Shown here one piece after another: positions 7,987 to 17,455 of a stretch of DNA of 64,000 nucleotides. Made by a program: the position numbers and the translations under genes. The notes beneath the pieces are model-generated. The model was not told the origin of the DNA. It saw only the letters and a list, made by a program, of their open reading frames with translations, and searched no databases. How positions within the stretch are numbered: the first letter of the stretch is position 1; each line of letters starts with the position of its first letter. Source of the DNA: Marinilabiliales bacterium (GTDB lineage: Bacteria; Bacteroidota; Bacteroidia; Bacteroidales; SZUA-534). The stretch is from contig DOTG01000003.1 of NCBI GenBank assembly GCA_003512955.1, positions 220,517 through 284,516 of the forward strand, written 5' to 3'.

Positions 7987-9474
7987 ATGACTACTTCTAA
8001 AAACTACATTGCCCTTTTAAGTGGAATTCTTGTCTTTTTAATAGTTCTCATATTGCCTGCACCTTCAGGATTATCAGTGCCGGGTAAAAATGCAGCGGCT
8101 GTAGTTTTGCTAATGAGTATTTGGTGGATAACCGGAGCCATACCAATTTATGCAACCGCATTTCTGCCATTAGCCTTGTATCCGATATTAAAAATTCTTC
8201 CTGCATCGGAAACAGCTGCCAATTATGGCCATAATTATGTTTTGATGCTTTTGGCTGGTTTTATTCTGGCCAAAGCCATCGAAACACAAAACCTCCACAA
8301 AAGGATTGCTTTGGTGCTGATCAACACTTTTGGTATCAATCGTAAAAAAATAATCCTGAGCATCATGTTGGCTGCCGCTTTTCTTTCTATGTGGATATCC
8401 AATGTTACAGCCGCTCTGCTGATGCTTCCTATAGCATTGTCCATAATCCGTAAAGAAGAATCGGAAAACCCGGCAAACAACTCATTTTCAAAAGCACTAA
8501 TGCTAGGTGTTGCCTACGCTGCTACCATTGGGGGAGTTGGTACATTAATCGGTTCCCCTACCAATTTAATTCTCATTGGTGTAATGGAGAAACTCTTTCC
8601 CAGTGCACCACCCATTACTTTTTTTAGTTGGTTAAAAATTGGGTTACCGGTAATGTTGATCTTCCTACCCTTAGTTTGGTTTTACCTGATCAAGCATTTT
8701 AAAGTTGATGGAAATTTAAACAAGGATCAAACCATCATTAAAGATGAATTAGTAGCATTGGGAAAGATGTCGCAGGGAGAAAAAGGCGTGATGTATGTAT
8801 TTATTCTTGCCATATTTGGCTGGGTATTCCGCGAAGGATTTGTATTTGGCCAAACGGTGATTCCGGGTTGGGGTTCGCTGTTTGGGTTAGATGATTTTAT
8901 ACACGACAGCACGGTGGCCATGATTTGCGCCTTGCTTCTTTTTATGTTGCCGGCATCTAAAAATAAACGCCTCATTGATTGGAAAGAAGCCGGTCAAATC
9001 CCTTGGGGTGTGGTGATGATTGTTGGTGGTGGATATGCGGTGGCTGATGGATTCAAATCCACCGGCTTAGCCGATTGGTTAGGTAATCAATTGGTGTTCA
9101 TCCATAGCTATCCTCCGTTAATTGTCTTGCTGATTGTTGTAACATTTATCCTCTTTTTTACTGAAGTGAATTCAAATACAGCCACCGTAAATATCTTTTT
9201 ACCGGTTTTAGCAAGTTTGGCAGTAGCCGCCAACACCAATCCGCTATTATTAATGATACCTGCAACTGTTGCTGCCTCCTTTGCATTTATGATGCCTGCC
9301 GGAACAGGCCCCAACACGGTCATTTTTGCAAGTGAACGGATTACGGTAGCCGATATGGCAAAATGTGGATTATGGCTGAAATTAATTAGCCTGATATTAC
9401 TTACCCTGATTCTTTACTTTATTGTAATGCCTTGGCTAAACCTTGAGACAACCCTACCCATTTGGGCAAGGTGA
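7987..9474 (+). CDS. DASS-family (SLC13) Na+/anion symporter
   Basis: 495 residues, highly hydrophobic with about eleven to thirteen membrane segments. Two family signatures are visible: a first substrate/Na+ loop GTLIGSPTNLILIG (about residues 182-195, Ser-Pro-Thr instead of the usual Ser-Asn-Thr) and the second, canonical one in EVNSNTATVNIFLP (about 395-408), plus PAGTGPNTVIFAS. The DASS family imports di- or tricarboxylates such as succinate or citrate, or sulfate, with Na+. The gene stands alone between the upstream terminator and a convergent serine hydrolase gene that ends 20 bp away. Exact anion cannot be read from sequence. Confidence 0.88.
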   Translation: MTTSKNYIALLSGILVFLIVLILPAPSGLSVPGKNAAAVVLLMSIWWITGAIPIYATAFLPLALYPILKILPASETAANYGHNYVLMLLAGFILAKAIETQNLHKRIALVLINTFGINRKKIILSIMLAAAFLSMWISNVTAALLMLPIALSIIRKEESENPANNSFSKALMLGVAYAATIGGVGTLIGSPTNLILIGVMEKLFPSAPPITFFSWLKIGLPVMLIFLPLVWFYLIKHFKVDGNLNKDQTIIKDELVALGKMSQGEKGVMYVFILAIFGWVFREGFVFGQTVIPGWGSLFGLDDFIHDSTVAMICALLLFMLPASKNKRLIDWKEAGQIPWGVVMIVGGGYAVADGFKSTGLADWLGNQLVFIHSYPPLIVLLIVVTFILFFTEVNSNTATVNIFLPVLASLAVAANTNPLLLMIPATVAASFAFMMPAGTGPNTVIFASERITVADMAKCGLWLKLISLILLTLILYFIVMPWLNLETTLPIWAR

Positions 9475-9494
9475 GAGAACAGTTCAATCATATT

Positions 9495-10649
9495 TTATCG
9501 CAATTCGAATTCCTTCAATATTTTCTCTGCAGTTTCCAGATACAAATAGGTATCCATCGGGTGGTGGTTCTTTTTATCTTCGCTACGCAAATGCCCTAAC
9601 CTTACAACCACAGCATTCTGGCTGGGAATTACAAACACGTATTGCCCAAGGATACCGCGCATGTATGGCACTGGCTCCCCATTTAAATGCTGAATCCACC
9701 ACTGATAACCGTAGTAGTCAATGGCATTCCCGGTTTCATCCATCAGATTGTTAGCTGGCTGAGTTGCCAACCGGACATATTCTGGGGATATTAACGTATC
9801 GCCTTTCCAAACTCCCTGGTTCAAAACCAACTGTCCCCAGCGGGCAAAATCGCGTGCATTCGAGTTAAAGCAGCAATAGGCTTTTTCCATCCCGTCTTTA
9901 CGATCCAAACACCAAAGGGCGGGGTTTACTGCTCCCATGGGTTTCCAGAATTTTTCGGCAGCATAATCCCCTACTTTTTTGCCAGTGGCCTTTTCAACAA
10001 TCGTGGCCAACAATTGAGTGTTCCCGCTTAAATATTTGAATTCCACCCCGGGTTTTTCAACCATTTTGAGTGAATAAATCAATTTATTGATGTCTTTTCC
10101 ATAATATGCTTCGGTGGTAGTGCTAAACAACGACCCATAACTCTCGTCCCAGTTCAGGCCTGAGCTCATAGTAAGCAAATGGCGGATGGTTAGCCCCTGA
10201 TTTTCAGCGTTCCGATACGAATCGATAAAATCGGCAACAGGTTGATCCAGGTTTTGAATGTATCCATCATCCATGGCTGCACCAACCAGCAACCCTATGA
10301 TGCTTTTGGCCATTGAAAAGGAATTGGTCTGCGAATTCGCCCCATATCCATCCCAATACTGTTCAAAAATAATGCTCCCGTTTTTTATCACTAAAAAAGC
10401 TATGGTCTGCAATTCATTAAAAGCGTTCAATGTAGAATCATCCAACCGAAATCCTTGAAGTTTATTGTTAGTAGGCCACTCCTGCGGCGTACCTGTAGAA
10501 ATCTCGCGGTTGTAAAAAATCGGGTAATCGTCGATACCTACTTTCTGGTAAACTAAAGCTTTCCAGGTATATCCGGGCATCAGCACATAAACAGCAATTA
10601 CAAAAACTACCACCAGGGCTATCCACAAACGTTTGGTTGTCTTCTTCAT
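9495..10649 (-). CDS. Serine hydrolase of the beta-lactamase/PBP-like family (PF00144)
   Basis: 384 residues from ATG 10649. A longer frame opens at 10721, but the promoter-like TATTTTTG at 10671-10678 falls inside it, and the shorter start gives an immediate membrane anchor (MKKTTKRLW...VFVIAVYVLM). The catalytic SxxK motif is SMAK with Ser112 and Lys115; the YxN-equivalent tyrosine lies in YLSGNTQLL. The last region has IPSQNAVVVRLGH, replacing a KTG-like motif. Members act as esterases, D-amino-acid peptidases or peptidoglycan hydrolases; true beta-lactamase activity is less likely. Active site would face the periplasm. Transcribed divergently from the PHP-like gene with 102 bp between the starts. 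Confidence 0.85.
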   Translation of the reverse strand: MKKTTKRLWIALVVVFVIAVYVLMPGYTWKALVYQKVGIDDYPIFYNREISTGTPQEWPTNNKLQGFRLDDSTLNAFNELQTIAFLVIKNGSIIFEQYWDGYGANSQTNSFSMAKSIIGLLVGAAMDDGYIQNLDQPVADFIDSYRNAENQGLTIRHLLTMSSGLNWDESYGSLFSTTTEAYYGKDINKLIYSLKMVEKPGVEFKYLSGNTQLLATIVEKATGKKVGDYAAEKFWKPMGAVNPALWCLDRKDGMEKAYCCFNSNARDFARWGQLVLNQGVWKGDTLISPEYVRLATQPANNLMDETGNAIDYYGYQWWIQHLNGEPVPYMRGILGQYVFVIPSQNAVVVRLGHLRSEDKKNHHPMDTYLYLETAEKILKEFELR

Positions 10650-10670
10650 GATCTGTTGAATTAGTTTATC

Positions 10671-10678
10671 CAAAAATA
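10671..10678 (-). promoter_or_regulatory. -7 promoter element of the serine hydrolase gene
   Basis: On the minus strand this reads TATTTTTG, an exact fit to the Bacteroidota -7 consensus TAnnTTTG, 21 bp upstream of the ATG at 10649. No good -33 element is seen at the expected distance. Confidence 0.45.
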
Positions 10679-10704
10679 AAAAAATAAACTCAATTGAGGC
10701 ACGA

Positions 10705-10734
10705 TTGTTATTCTGGTTCAAAATCTTATTTTTA
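10705..10734 (+). promoter_or_regulatory. Promoter of the PHP-like gene
   Basis: TTG (10705-10707), 19 bp, then TATTTTTA (10727-10734), one mismatch from TAnnTTTG; the ATG is 17 bp further on. Spacing and position fit a Bacteroidota sigma-ABfr promoter. Together with the opposite element it makes a compact divergent promoter region. Confidence 0.45.
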
Positions 10735-10751
10735 CCGCAAAACAGTGCATC

Positions 10752-11921
10752 ATGTCAAAATTTAAAAAAGCCCTATCCATTGGAGCCATAATCCTTACAT
10801 GTTCATTTATTATAGCTACTTTACCATATTACAAAACAGTGATTTACAAGTTACCCGCTCCCAAACCCTTTGCGGGTGATACCTTTTACAATCCATATCA
10901 AACCACAGGAAAGCAATGGATTAAAGCCAATTTTCATGCCCATTCCATCATGCATTTTGGTTTGGCCAATGGGGACAATACCCCTGAAGAAATGTTTGCT
11001 GTTTATGATTCGATGCACTATGATTTGGCTTGTATTTCAAATTACAATAACATACTGCCCAATAATTATCCGAAGCGTTATTACCTCCCAGCTTATGAAC
11101 ATGGCTTAAATACCGGGGCCATTCATCGTTTGGTTCTCAATAACCAGCAAGCGGACCGTTTCGATTTTCCTTTTTACCAAAATGTACACCACAAACAGCA
11201 GGTATTAAACCTTCAAAAGTCGGAGGATAATTTGGTTGGACTCACCCACCCTGTTTTTAAAACCGGGTATTCTAAATCGGATCTGAAGTATTTAACCAAC
11301 TATGATTTGTTCGAAGGGATCAGCGTCCGGGCTACTTCTATTGAACGATGGGACGAAGCCCTTTCCCATGGCCATCCGGTTTGGGTAATTGGCAACGACG
11401 ATGCCCACAATACCCGCTTTGGTACCTGCGGCGTTTGCTGGACTATGGTAAACGTTGATTCCCTGACGAAAGATGAGGTCCTCAAAAACCTGAAATCAGG
11501 CAATAGTTATGCTACCCGTGGCTGGGTTGGGCAAGAAATGAACCGGATAAAAGGTGTTTCTATTGACAGCAACCGGTATGTATTAGAACTTGAAAAAAAA
11601 TCGGACTCCATTATCCTGAAAAGTGACTTTGGCAAAACAGTTGCCGTGGCAACCCATGCCAACAAAATAAGCTACACCATTCAGGAAACCGACACCTATT
11701 TACGGGCAGAACTTTTTGATACCGAACCATGGAACAACTACACCAAAACCTATCTAAATCCGGTAGTAAGGACTGTGGATGGAACTTGTCCTTCAAATAG
11801 AGCAACTCTGGAAATAAATAAAACTAAAACATGGTTATGGCGAATGGGGTTTTTAATATTTCAATTCGTGTTGGGTGTTGCCATCGTTTATCTTTTGAAA
11901 ATGATTTTAAAAATTAAATGA
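10752..11921 (+). CDS. Membrane-anchored PHP-domain-like protein
   Basis: 389 residues: N-terminal membrane segment (about 9-25), a large extracytoplasmic domain, and a second hydrophobic segment at the C-terminus (about 364-384). Metal-binding signatures of PHP (polymerase and histidinol phosphatase) phosphoesterases occur in order: ANFHAHS (H-x-H), AYEHG, LTHPV and GNDDAHN. These supply His and Asp ligands for two or three metals, so hydrolysis of a phosphoester or phosphodiester is likely. A beta-rich region (about 265-345) follows the PHP part. Membrane anchoring at both ends is unusual for PHP enzymes, which are mostly cytosolic. The divergent serine hydrolase may share its regulation. 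Substrate unknown. Confidence 0.78.
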   Translation: MSKFKKALSIGAIILTCSFIIATLPYYKTVIYKLPAPKPFAGDTFYNPYQTTGKQWIKANFHAHSIMHFGLANGDNTPEEMFAVYDSMHYDLACISNYNNILPNNYPKRYYLPAYEHGLNTGAIHRLVLNNQQADRFDFPFYQNVHHKQQVLNLQKSEDNLVGLTHPVFKTGYSKSDLKYLTNYDLFEGISVRATSIERWDEALSHGHPVWVIGNDDAHNTRFGTCGVCWTMVNVDSLTKDEVLKNLKSGNSYATRGWVGQEMNRIKGVSIDSNRYVLELEKKSDSIILKSDFGKTVAVATHANKISYTIQETDTYLRAELFDTEPWNNYTKTYLNPVVRTVDGTCPSNRATLEINKTKTWLWRMGFLIFQFVLGVAIVYLLKMILKIK

Positions 11922-12131
11922 GCCCAATTTCCCATCAATATTCCATAGCCATTTAGTTTTCAGCTGCTTAAATCATAGTTTATTGATAAATTTTCTTTCC
12001 AACAGAGCATTGATATTAAAAAATTAACTGAATTAAGTTATTTTTTTAAACCAAAACAGTCATTTTTAAGTTAAAGTGTAATTAAAACAACACTCAAAAT
12101 TGGAATTTGGATTCTTCAATTAAAAAATACA

Positions 12132-14081
12132 ATGATGAGAGCTTTAAAAAGATGGATTCTCTTTAAATACATTCCAGTTCTATTATTCCTTGGGTTACAG
12201 CCTCAAAAAATCCATGCCTTGCCCACAAGCCCCGACACTCTTAAAACTTTTGTACAACAGCAAATTAATGTTTCTTTAGAAATTGCAAACCTGAACCCCG
12301 ACTCGGCTATGAATACAGCCAGTAAGGCCTTTGAAATTGCGAGCCAAAACAATTACGAAGAATCAAAAGCGGAATTGCTCCGTATCATGGGTCTGATTTG
12401 GTACTACAGGGGCGATTATGCGCGGGCTTTGGAGTATTTCCTGCAAAGCTATAACCTCTATCGCATTATTGACAACCCAAAGGGGGAAGCATCTGCCCTG
12501 AATAACATATCCGTCGTGTATCGAAATCAAGGGTACACCAACAAAGCATTGGAAATGGATTTACAAATTCTTGCCATGCGCCAATCGTTGGGCGACAGTA
12601 CAAAAATAGCCGCCAGTTTGAATAATGTGGCAGTGGCTTACAAGGATTTGAACGAGGCGACAAAAGCACTTCAATATTATCACGAGGCTGTTTCAACGTC
12701 GCTTAAATGCCGAAATCCAGAATCGCTCGATTTGTATTACAACAACTTGGGTTCGTTACATTTGAACCAAAACCAGCCCGATTCAGCTTATTACTATTTT
12801 CAGAAAAGCATTCAAATAAGCAAGCCTCTTAATCACAAACAGATGCTGGCCAATTCCTATACCTATTTGGGAAATTATTTCATGCAAAAGAAAAGGTATG
12901 ACAATGCTATAGCATCTTATCGGACAGGATTAAAACTGGCAAAGGAAATAGGGATTATTTACGAAATTGAATGGACTGCCGAACAATTGCATGCTGCTTA
13001 TGCCATGAAGGGCGATTATCAGAATGCCTACCAGATGCATGTGCTATACAAACAGATGGCCGACAGCGCGAAAAACCAAGCCACCATACAAAAAATCACG
13101 CAAATTGAAACATCGTTAAGGTACAGCAAAGAACGGGAATTTGAACAGGTAATGCAGACCAAAAAAGAACTGGAAAATCAATTGGAACTTAACAAACAAA
13201 AACAAGCCCGGAACATTGCAGGCATTGCAGGATTGGCCTTGCTCTTAATTACAGGCATCACCCTGAGAAGCTACCACCGGAAAAACAGAGACAACAAATT
13301 GCTCCGGGAACAAACAAAAGAAATAACCTTACAGAACGAAGAAATCCAGTCGCAACGGGACAATATTGAAGCTTTGAACAAAACAAAGGATAAGTTTTTT
13401 GCCATCATTGCCCACGATTTAAAAAACCCGTTGGGAAGTCTGTTCAAACTCAGTGGCATGATGCACTCTGATTTTGAACAGATGCAGCCCGAAACCACAA
13501 AATCTTATTTGTTGCATCTTAACCATGCTGCCGAAAAAGCCTTCATTCTACTTGATAATCTGTTGCAGTGGTCAACCTTGCAACTAGGTTCCATTCAAGT
13601 AAATCCCAAACCATTCAATTTGCTGGATGTAATGCGCGACAATACCGAACTGCTATCGGAGTTTGCTGCACAAAAAAAGATTGAAATCCAATTCCAGACA
13701 TGTACTGAATGTGTAGCTTACGCCGATCCTATACTGATAAATACCGTGATCCGCAACCTGTTAACCAATTCGTTAAAATTTACTCCGGAAAACGGCACCG
13801 TTTCGCTAAAAGTAGATCTTAAGTCGAATTTTTGGGTCATTTCGGTTACCGATAATGGCATAGGCATTTCTAGCGAAGACCAAAAACAATTATTCGACAT
13901 GGCCAAACAAACCAAAAATATTGGGTATTCTAAAGAAAAAGGAACTGGCTTGGGATTGGTCCTCTGCAAAGAGTTTACCGAACTAAATGGAGGCACCATT
14001 TGGCTGGAGAGCGAGTTGGGTAAAGGTTCTACCTTCTTTGTTTCGGTTCCTGTTTGGGAAAATAAATCCGGACTAATTTGA
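12132..14081 (+). CDS. TPR-containing sensor histidine kinase
   Basis: 649 residues. Signal peptide (to about residue 30), then about six tetratricopeptide repeats in the periplasm (residues 40-340; e.g. ASALNNISVVYRNQG, AASLNNVAVAYKDLN), one membrane helix near 358-378 (NIAGIAGLALLLITGI), a coiled coil, and a cytoplasmic kinase. HisKA H-box is AHDLKNPLG with His428; HATPase motifs are the N-box NLLTNSLKF, G1 DNGIGIS and G2 GTGLGLVLCKEF. No receiver domain follows and no response regulator gene lies next to it, so its partner is elsewhere. The next gene on the same strand is an outer-membrane barrel whose expression it may control (inference). MMR allows a start one codon later. Confidence 0.9.
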   Translation: MMRALKRWILFKYIPVLLFLGLQPQKIHALPTSPDTLKTFVQQQINVSLEIANLNPDSAMNTASKAFEIASQNNYEESKAELLRIMGLIWYYRGDYARALEYFLQSYNLYRIIDNPKGEASALNNISVVYRNQGYTNKALEMDLQILAMRQSLGDSTKIAASLNNVAVAYKDLNEATKALQYYHEAVSTSLKCRNPESLDLYYNNLGSLHLNQNQPDSAYYYFQKSIQISKPLNHKQMLANSYTYLGNYFMQKKRYDNAIASYRTGLKLAKEIGIIYEIEWTAEQLHAAYAMKGDYQNAYQMHVLYKQMADSAKNQATIQKITQIETSLRYSKEREFEQVMQTKKELENQLELNKQKQARNIAGIAGLALLLITGITLRSYHRKNRDNKLLREQTKEITLQNEEIQSQRDNIEALNKTKDKFFAIIAHDLKNPLGSLFKLSGMMHSDFEQMQPETTKSYLLHLNHAAEKAFILLDNLLQWSTLQLGSIQVNPKPFNLLDVMRDNTELLSEFAAQKKIEIQFQTCTECVAYADPILINTVIRNLLTNSLKFTPENGTVSLKVDLKSNFWVISVTDNGIGISSEDQKQLFDMAKQTKNIGYSKEKGTGLGLVLCKEFTELNGGTIWLESELGKGSTFFVSVPVWENKSGLI

Positions 14082-14297
14082 ATAGAAAATTATGGATGGT
14101 TAAAATAACTATTCAAAAGCCCATGAAGGAAACATGGTTCATGTAACTTTTTAATTTCAGTGGCGACTCGTTAACTGTTTTGAATTTTAGGTACAGCTTA
14201 TTAAAAATGGGCCTCTCAAATAAAAAAACAGGAAGCCGCAATTTTTGAAAAACTTTGACGTCAGAACAACGAATACATAAAAAAATTAACACTTGCT

Positions 14298-16742
14298 ATG
14301 AAGAACATCCTATTTCTAATCCTTGCTTTAATAAGCAATTTTCTTTTGGCTTCCGGAATTGAAACAAACACCATCAAAAAGGGCGATATTATTGGAACAG
14401 TTATCGACGGAACCTCTGGGCATGCCATTGAGTATGCCACAGTAGCTTTATACGAACAGCCTAATCATAAACTTGTCACTGGAAGTATCTCCGATAGTGA
14501 AGGCTTTTTCCGCATCAAAGGGAACCAGCCCGGAACCTATCAGTTGACGGTCACTTTTATGGGCTTCAAAATCAAAACTATTGAGAAGATTACCATACTT
14601 GCCGAAACCAAAGAAATTGATTTGGGTAAAATAATTTTGGAAACCAATGCCAAAGAAATTGAAACTGTGAATGTAGTCGCCGATCAAGCATCAGTACAAT
14701 ATAAAATAGATAAAAAAGTGGTGAACGTAAGCCAGCAACTTACTGCCAAATCAGGTACAGCGGTTGATATTTTAGAGAATGTACCCAGCATAAAAGTTGA
14801 TATTGAAGGAAATGTTTCGTTACGCGGAAGCACCTCTTTCACTGTACTTATTGATGGCCGCCCCACTGCACTCGATCCGAGCGACGCGTTAAGTCAAATA
14901 CCTGCCGGAGCTATCGAGAATATTGAAATTATTACCAACCCCTCGGCCAAATATGAGCCCGATGGCACTTCAGGCATTATCAACATTATTACCAAAAAAA
15001 ACAAGCTCGACGGTACCACCGGAATCATCAATGCAAACGTGGGGCTCAACGAAAAATATGGCACCGACTTCACCCTCGACTTCCGTAAAGAAAAATGGCA
15101 TTATTACTTAGGTGGCGATTACAACAACCGCAATATGCCAGGTGAAATGGAATATGAACGGACTACCCAACTTTCCGGTTCCCCAACAACAACTTATTTA
15201 AATGCCGATGGAACTTTTAAACGATTTATGCAAAATGCCGGCATAAATGGCGGAATTGACTGGAATATTACGGAACAAGATGTAATTGGGATAAACCTAA
15301 GCACAGGCTGGCGTGAACATGGCCGAAACGATTCTAAGGATTATATGGAATGGACTCAACCCGATAGCAATCTGTTGCTTTACAATACCCACGATAAGTC
15401 ATCAAATGCCGGGACCTTTTATTCATCCACCCTCGACTACAAACATACGTTTGGCAAAAACATTGAACATTATTTCCAGACTCAGATTACAGTAAATGGG
15501 AGAAATATGGATGAAACCAGCGAGAATCTTAAAATCGGGAATGACCAAACCATTTTGGAAGGCAAAAAGTCCACCGAAGATGGCCCTTCTCAGAACTTCC
15601 GGATAAAACTCGATTATGCGCAACCCTTTGCCATTGGGACTAAACTGGAAGCCGGGTTACATGCCAATTTATCGGAAAGTAACGATAACAACAGCGTATT
15701 TGATTTAGATACCGCGTCAACCATCAACGATTACATTTTTGTAGATTCATTAAGCAATCAAACCCAATTTACCCAGAATGTATTTGCCGGTTACTCAACT
15801 TTTGGAGGTGAATGGGGTTCATTTGGCTATCAGGTAGGTTTAAGGGCCGAATACACTTACTGGGTTTTGGAACATCCCGATATGGATTCTACCTACATAA
15901 TCGATCGTCCCGATATTTTCCCAACCTTACATTTATCGTATAACTTGCCGGCTGATCAGCAATTGATGGTGAGTTATTCGCGCCGTATCGAACGCCCCAG
16001 GGGATTTTTTCTGGAACCGTTTATTACTTATATGGATGCCAACAACGTGCGCCGGGGCAATCCAGGATTGAAACCCGAATATATCAACTCATTTGAGGTG
16101 AGTTACCAGAAAAAATTGCAGTCCAACTTTTTTTCGGTCGAAGGGTATTACCGCATTACCCAAAACAAGATCGATCGTGTAACCCTTCCATATAAAGAAA
16201 ATATCCGGATGATGAGTTTCGAAAACATAGGTTCTGATTATGCCCTGGGGATGGAATTTATGCTCAACTATAATCCTTTCAAATGGTACACAGCCAACCT
16301 CATGGCCGATTTTTACGATTACCGCATGAAAGGCGAAATAAACGATTCCAGCATCAACCCTCACGATTTCAGTTGGAATGCCCGCTTTAACAACACTTTC
16401 AAAATTTCAATGAACACCCGTGTGCAAATAGACGCAAACTACCAAAGTGCCTCGGTTAACTCACAAGGATCGTCGGAGGGTTCATTTTCGGTGAATGCTG
16501 CCATTAAGCAAGATTTTATGAAACGTAAAGCATCGGCTACCTTGCAGGTACGCGACATTTTTGGAACCTCGAAACACGACAACACCACAACTACCCAAGG
16601 TTTTTACCAGCATACCGTTTTTAACCCCGATTCGCCCATTGTAATGCTTACTTTAACCTACAAACTGAACAATTACAAAATGAAAAACAAAAAGAGCGAA
16701 AACGGCGAAAATAATGGTATAGAGGATGATAATGGATTTTGA
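14298..16742 (+). CDS. TonB-dependent-receptor-like outer-membrane beta-barrel protein
   Basis: 814 residues. Signal peptide (about 1-20), a carboxypeptidase-regulatory-like beta sandwich (about 32-115; GTVIDGTSGHAIEYATVALYE), a plug domain (about 130-235; LENVPSIKVDIEGNVSLRGS, IEIITNPSAKYEPDGTSGIINI) and a barrel typical of the 'outer membrane beta-barrel' group PF14905. The C-terminus is an unusual polar tail (about 795-814: KMKNKKSENGENN...) instead of a final aromatic residue right at the end of a strand. Substrate cannot be told. It lies 216 bp after the TPR kinase; no SusD partner is adjacent. Confidence 0.88.
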   Translation: MKNILFLILALISNFLLASGIETNTIKKGDIIGTVIDGTSGHAIEYATVALYEQPNHKLVTGSISDSEGFFRIKGNQPGTYQLTVTFMGFKIKTIEKITILAETKEIDLGKIILETNAKEIETVNVVADQASVQYKIDKKVVNVSQQLTAKSGTAVDILENVPSIKVDIEGNVSLRGSTSFTVLIDGRPTALDPSDALSQIPAGAIENIEIITNPSAKYEPDGTSGIINIITKKNKLDGTTGIINANVGLNEKYGTDFTLDFRKEKWHYYLGGDYNNRNMPGEMEYERTTQLSGSPTTTYLNADGTFKRFMQNAGINGGIDWNITEQDVIGINLSTGWREHGRNDSKDYMEWTQPDSNLLLYNTHDKSSNAGTFYSSTLDYKHTFGKNIEHYFQTQITVNGRNMDETSENLKIGNDQTILEGKKSTEDGPSQNFRIKLDYAQPFAIGTKLEAGLHANLSESNDNNSVFDLDTASTINDYIFVDSLSNQTQFTQNVFAGYSTFGGEWGSFGYQVGLRAEYTYWVLEHPDMDSTYIIDRPDIFPTLHLSYNLPADQQLMVSYSRRIERPRGFFLEPFITYMDANNVRRGNPGLKPEYINSFEVSYQKKLQSNFFSVEGYYRITQNKIDRVTLPYKENIRMMSFENIGSDYALGMEFMLNYNPFKWYTANLMADFYDYRMKGEINDSSINPHDFSWNARFNNTFKISMNTRVQIDANYQSASVNSQGSSEGSFSVNAAIKQDFMKRKASATLQVRDIFGTSKHDNTTTTQGFYQHTVFNPDSPIVMLTLTYKLNNYKMKNKKSENGENNGIEDDNGF

Positions 16743-16858
16743 GAAACACACTTAATTTTATCTTTCGTCTTAAAAAACATAATACCTGAATTCCAAAATA
16801 ACTTTTGACGTGCTACTATTTCTAACGGTCCGTTAAACTTTTATAAATGGTTCTACTG

Positions 16859-17305
16859 TTAATTTAATGGGTGAAGGTATAAGCCGCCATGAAAGAATAA
16901 AATTGCATTCCTGAAATTTTCAAACTTCCTATACCCCCTTCCGCATGCTTTCACTTCTTGTATTTTACCGTTCAACCTTTCGGCCATTGCGTTTGTAAAT
17001 GTATTCAGCACGGCGTTAATAATACCCCTCAAATGATTCTTGAAAGTTCCAACCACATTGGCTATTTCTTTGATTTTAGTCTGTATTGCATTGCCGATCC
17101 ACTGAATGACCAAGGACGATGCCCCGTCCAGGGATTCACAGCCGGATCTATCCCTGAAATTTTCCTTTACCCTCCATGCCCGGCTTACTTCGTAATTTGC
17201 AGAGGCTATTGATTCAGAGCCAGGCCATTGGCTGGTCATTCGAAATACCCAGTTCAAGTGGCTAAAAACAAACCAGGTTGTCAAAAACTGAACGCTGGTT
17301 TTCAT
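16859..17305 (-). pseudogene. ISL3-family transposase, C-terminal remnant
   Basis: 148 codons remain of an expected roughly 400. The preserved part matches ISL3-family transposases of Bacteroidota: NYEVSRAWRVKENFRD, VVGTFKNHLRGIINAV, NAMAERLNGKIQEVKACGRG and FFHGGL. The upstream two thirds, with the first catalytic Asp residues, are missing; the first 20 or so residues of the open frame do not look like transposase and mark the break near 17250. No terminal inverted repeats were recognised, so the element cannot move. It marks an old insertion next to a short-repeat patch. Confidence 0.8.
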
Positions 17306-17325
17306 CTATAGTAACAGCGCTCTAT

Positions 17326-17455
17326 AAATTGGAAACCGGGGTTACGTAAAAAGCAACTGCACCCGGCAAATTGGCAACCGGGTTTACCAAAAAGGACAAT
17401 GAATACTCCATTTTTATGAACCCGTGGCCTTGTGCATTAACCAGGGTTAACAAAA
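17326..17455. repeat. Three degenerate repeat units at 21-bp multiples
   Basis: A core aaattggcaaccgggtttac followed by an A-run occurs in three degenerate copies; the AACC blocks start at 17334, 17376 and 17439, i.e. 42 and 63 bp apart, both multiples of 21. Each copy centres on an imperfect palindrome AACCnGGGTT followed by AAAAAG. A C-rich run (gtaccccccccccc...) follows near 17500. Translated on the minus strand the units give FLVNPVANLPG, FYVTPVSNL, but there is no sign of a real gene. Probably a decayed minisatellite-like patch beside the ISL3 remnant. Confidence 0.5.

Noticed and set aside
9443..9754. 103-codon open frame (+)
   Set aside because: Antisense to the serine hydrolase and without any recognisable feature.
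10650..10721. Longer N-terminus of the serine hydrolase
   Set aside because: It would cover a promoter-like TATTTTTG and push the membrane anchor away from the N-terminus.
16823..16835. 13-bp palindrome taacggtccgtta as an IS end
   Set aside because: It has no matching copy at the other side of the ISL3 remnant, so it cannot be called a terminal repeat.
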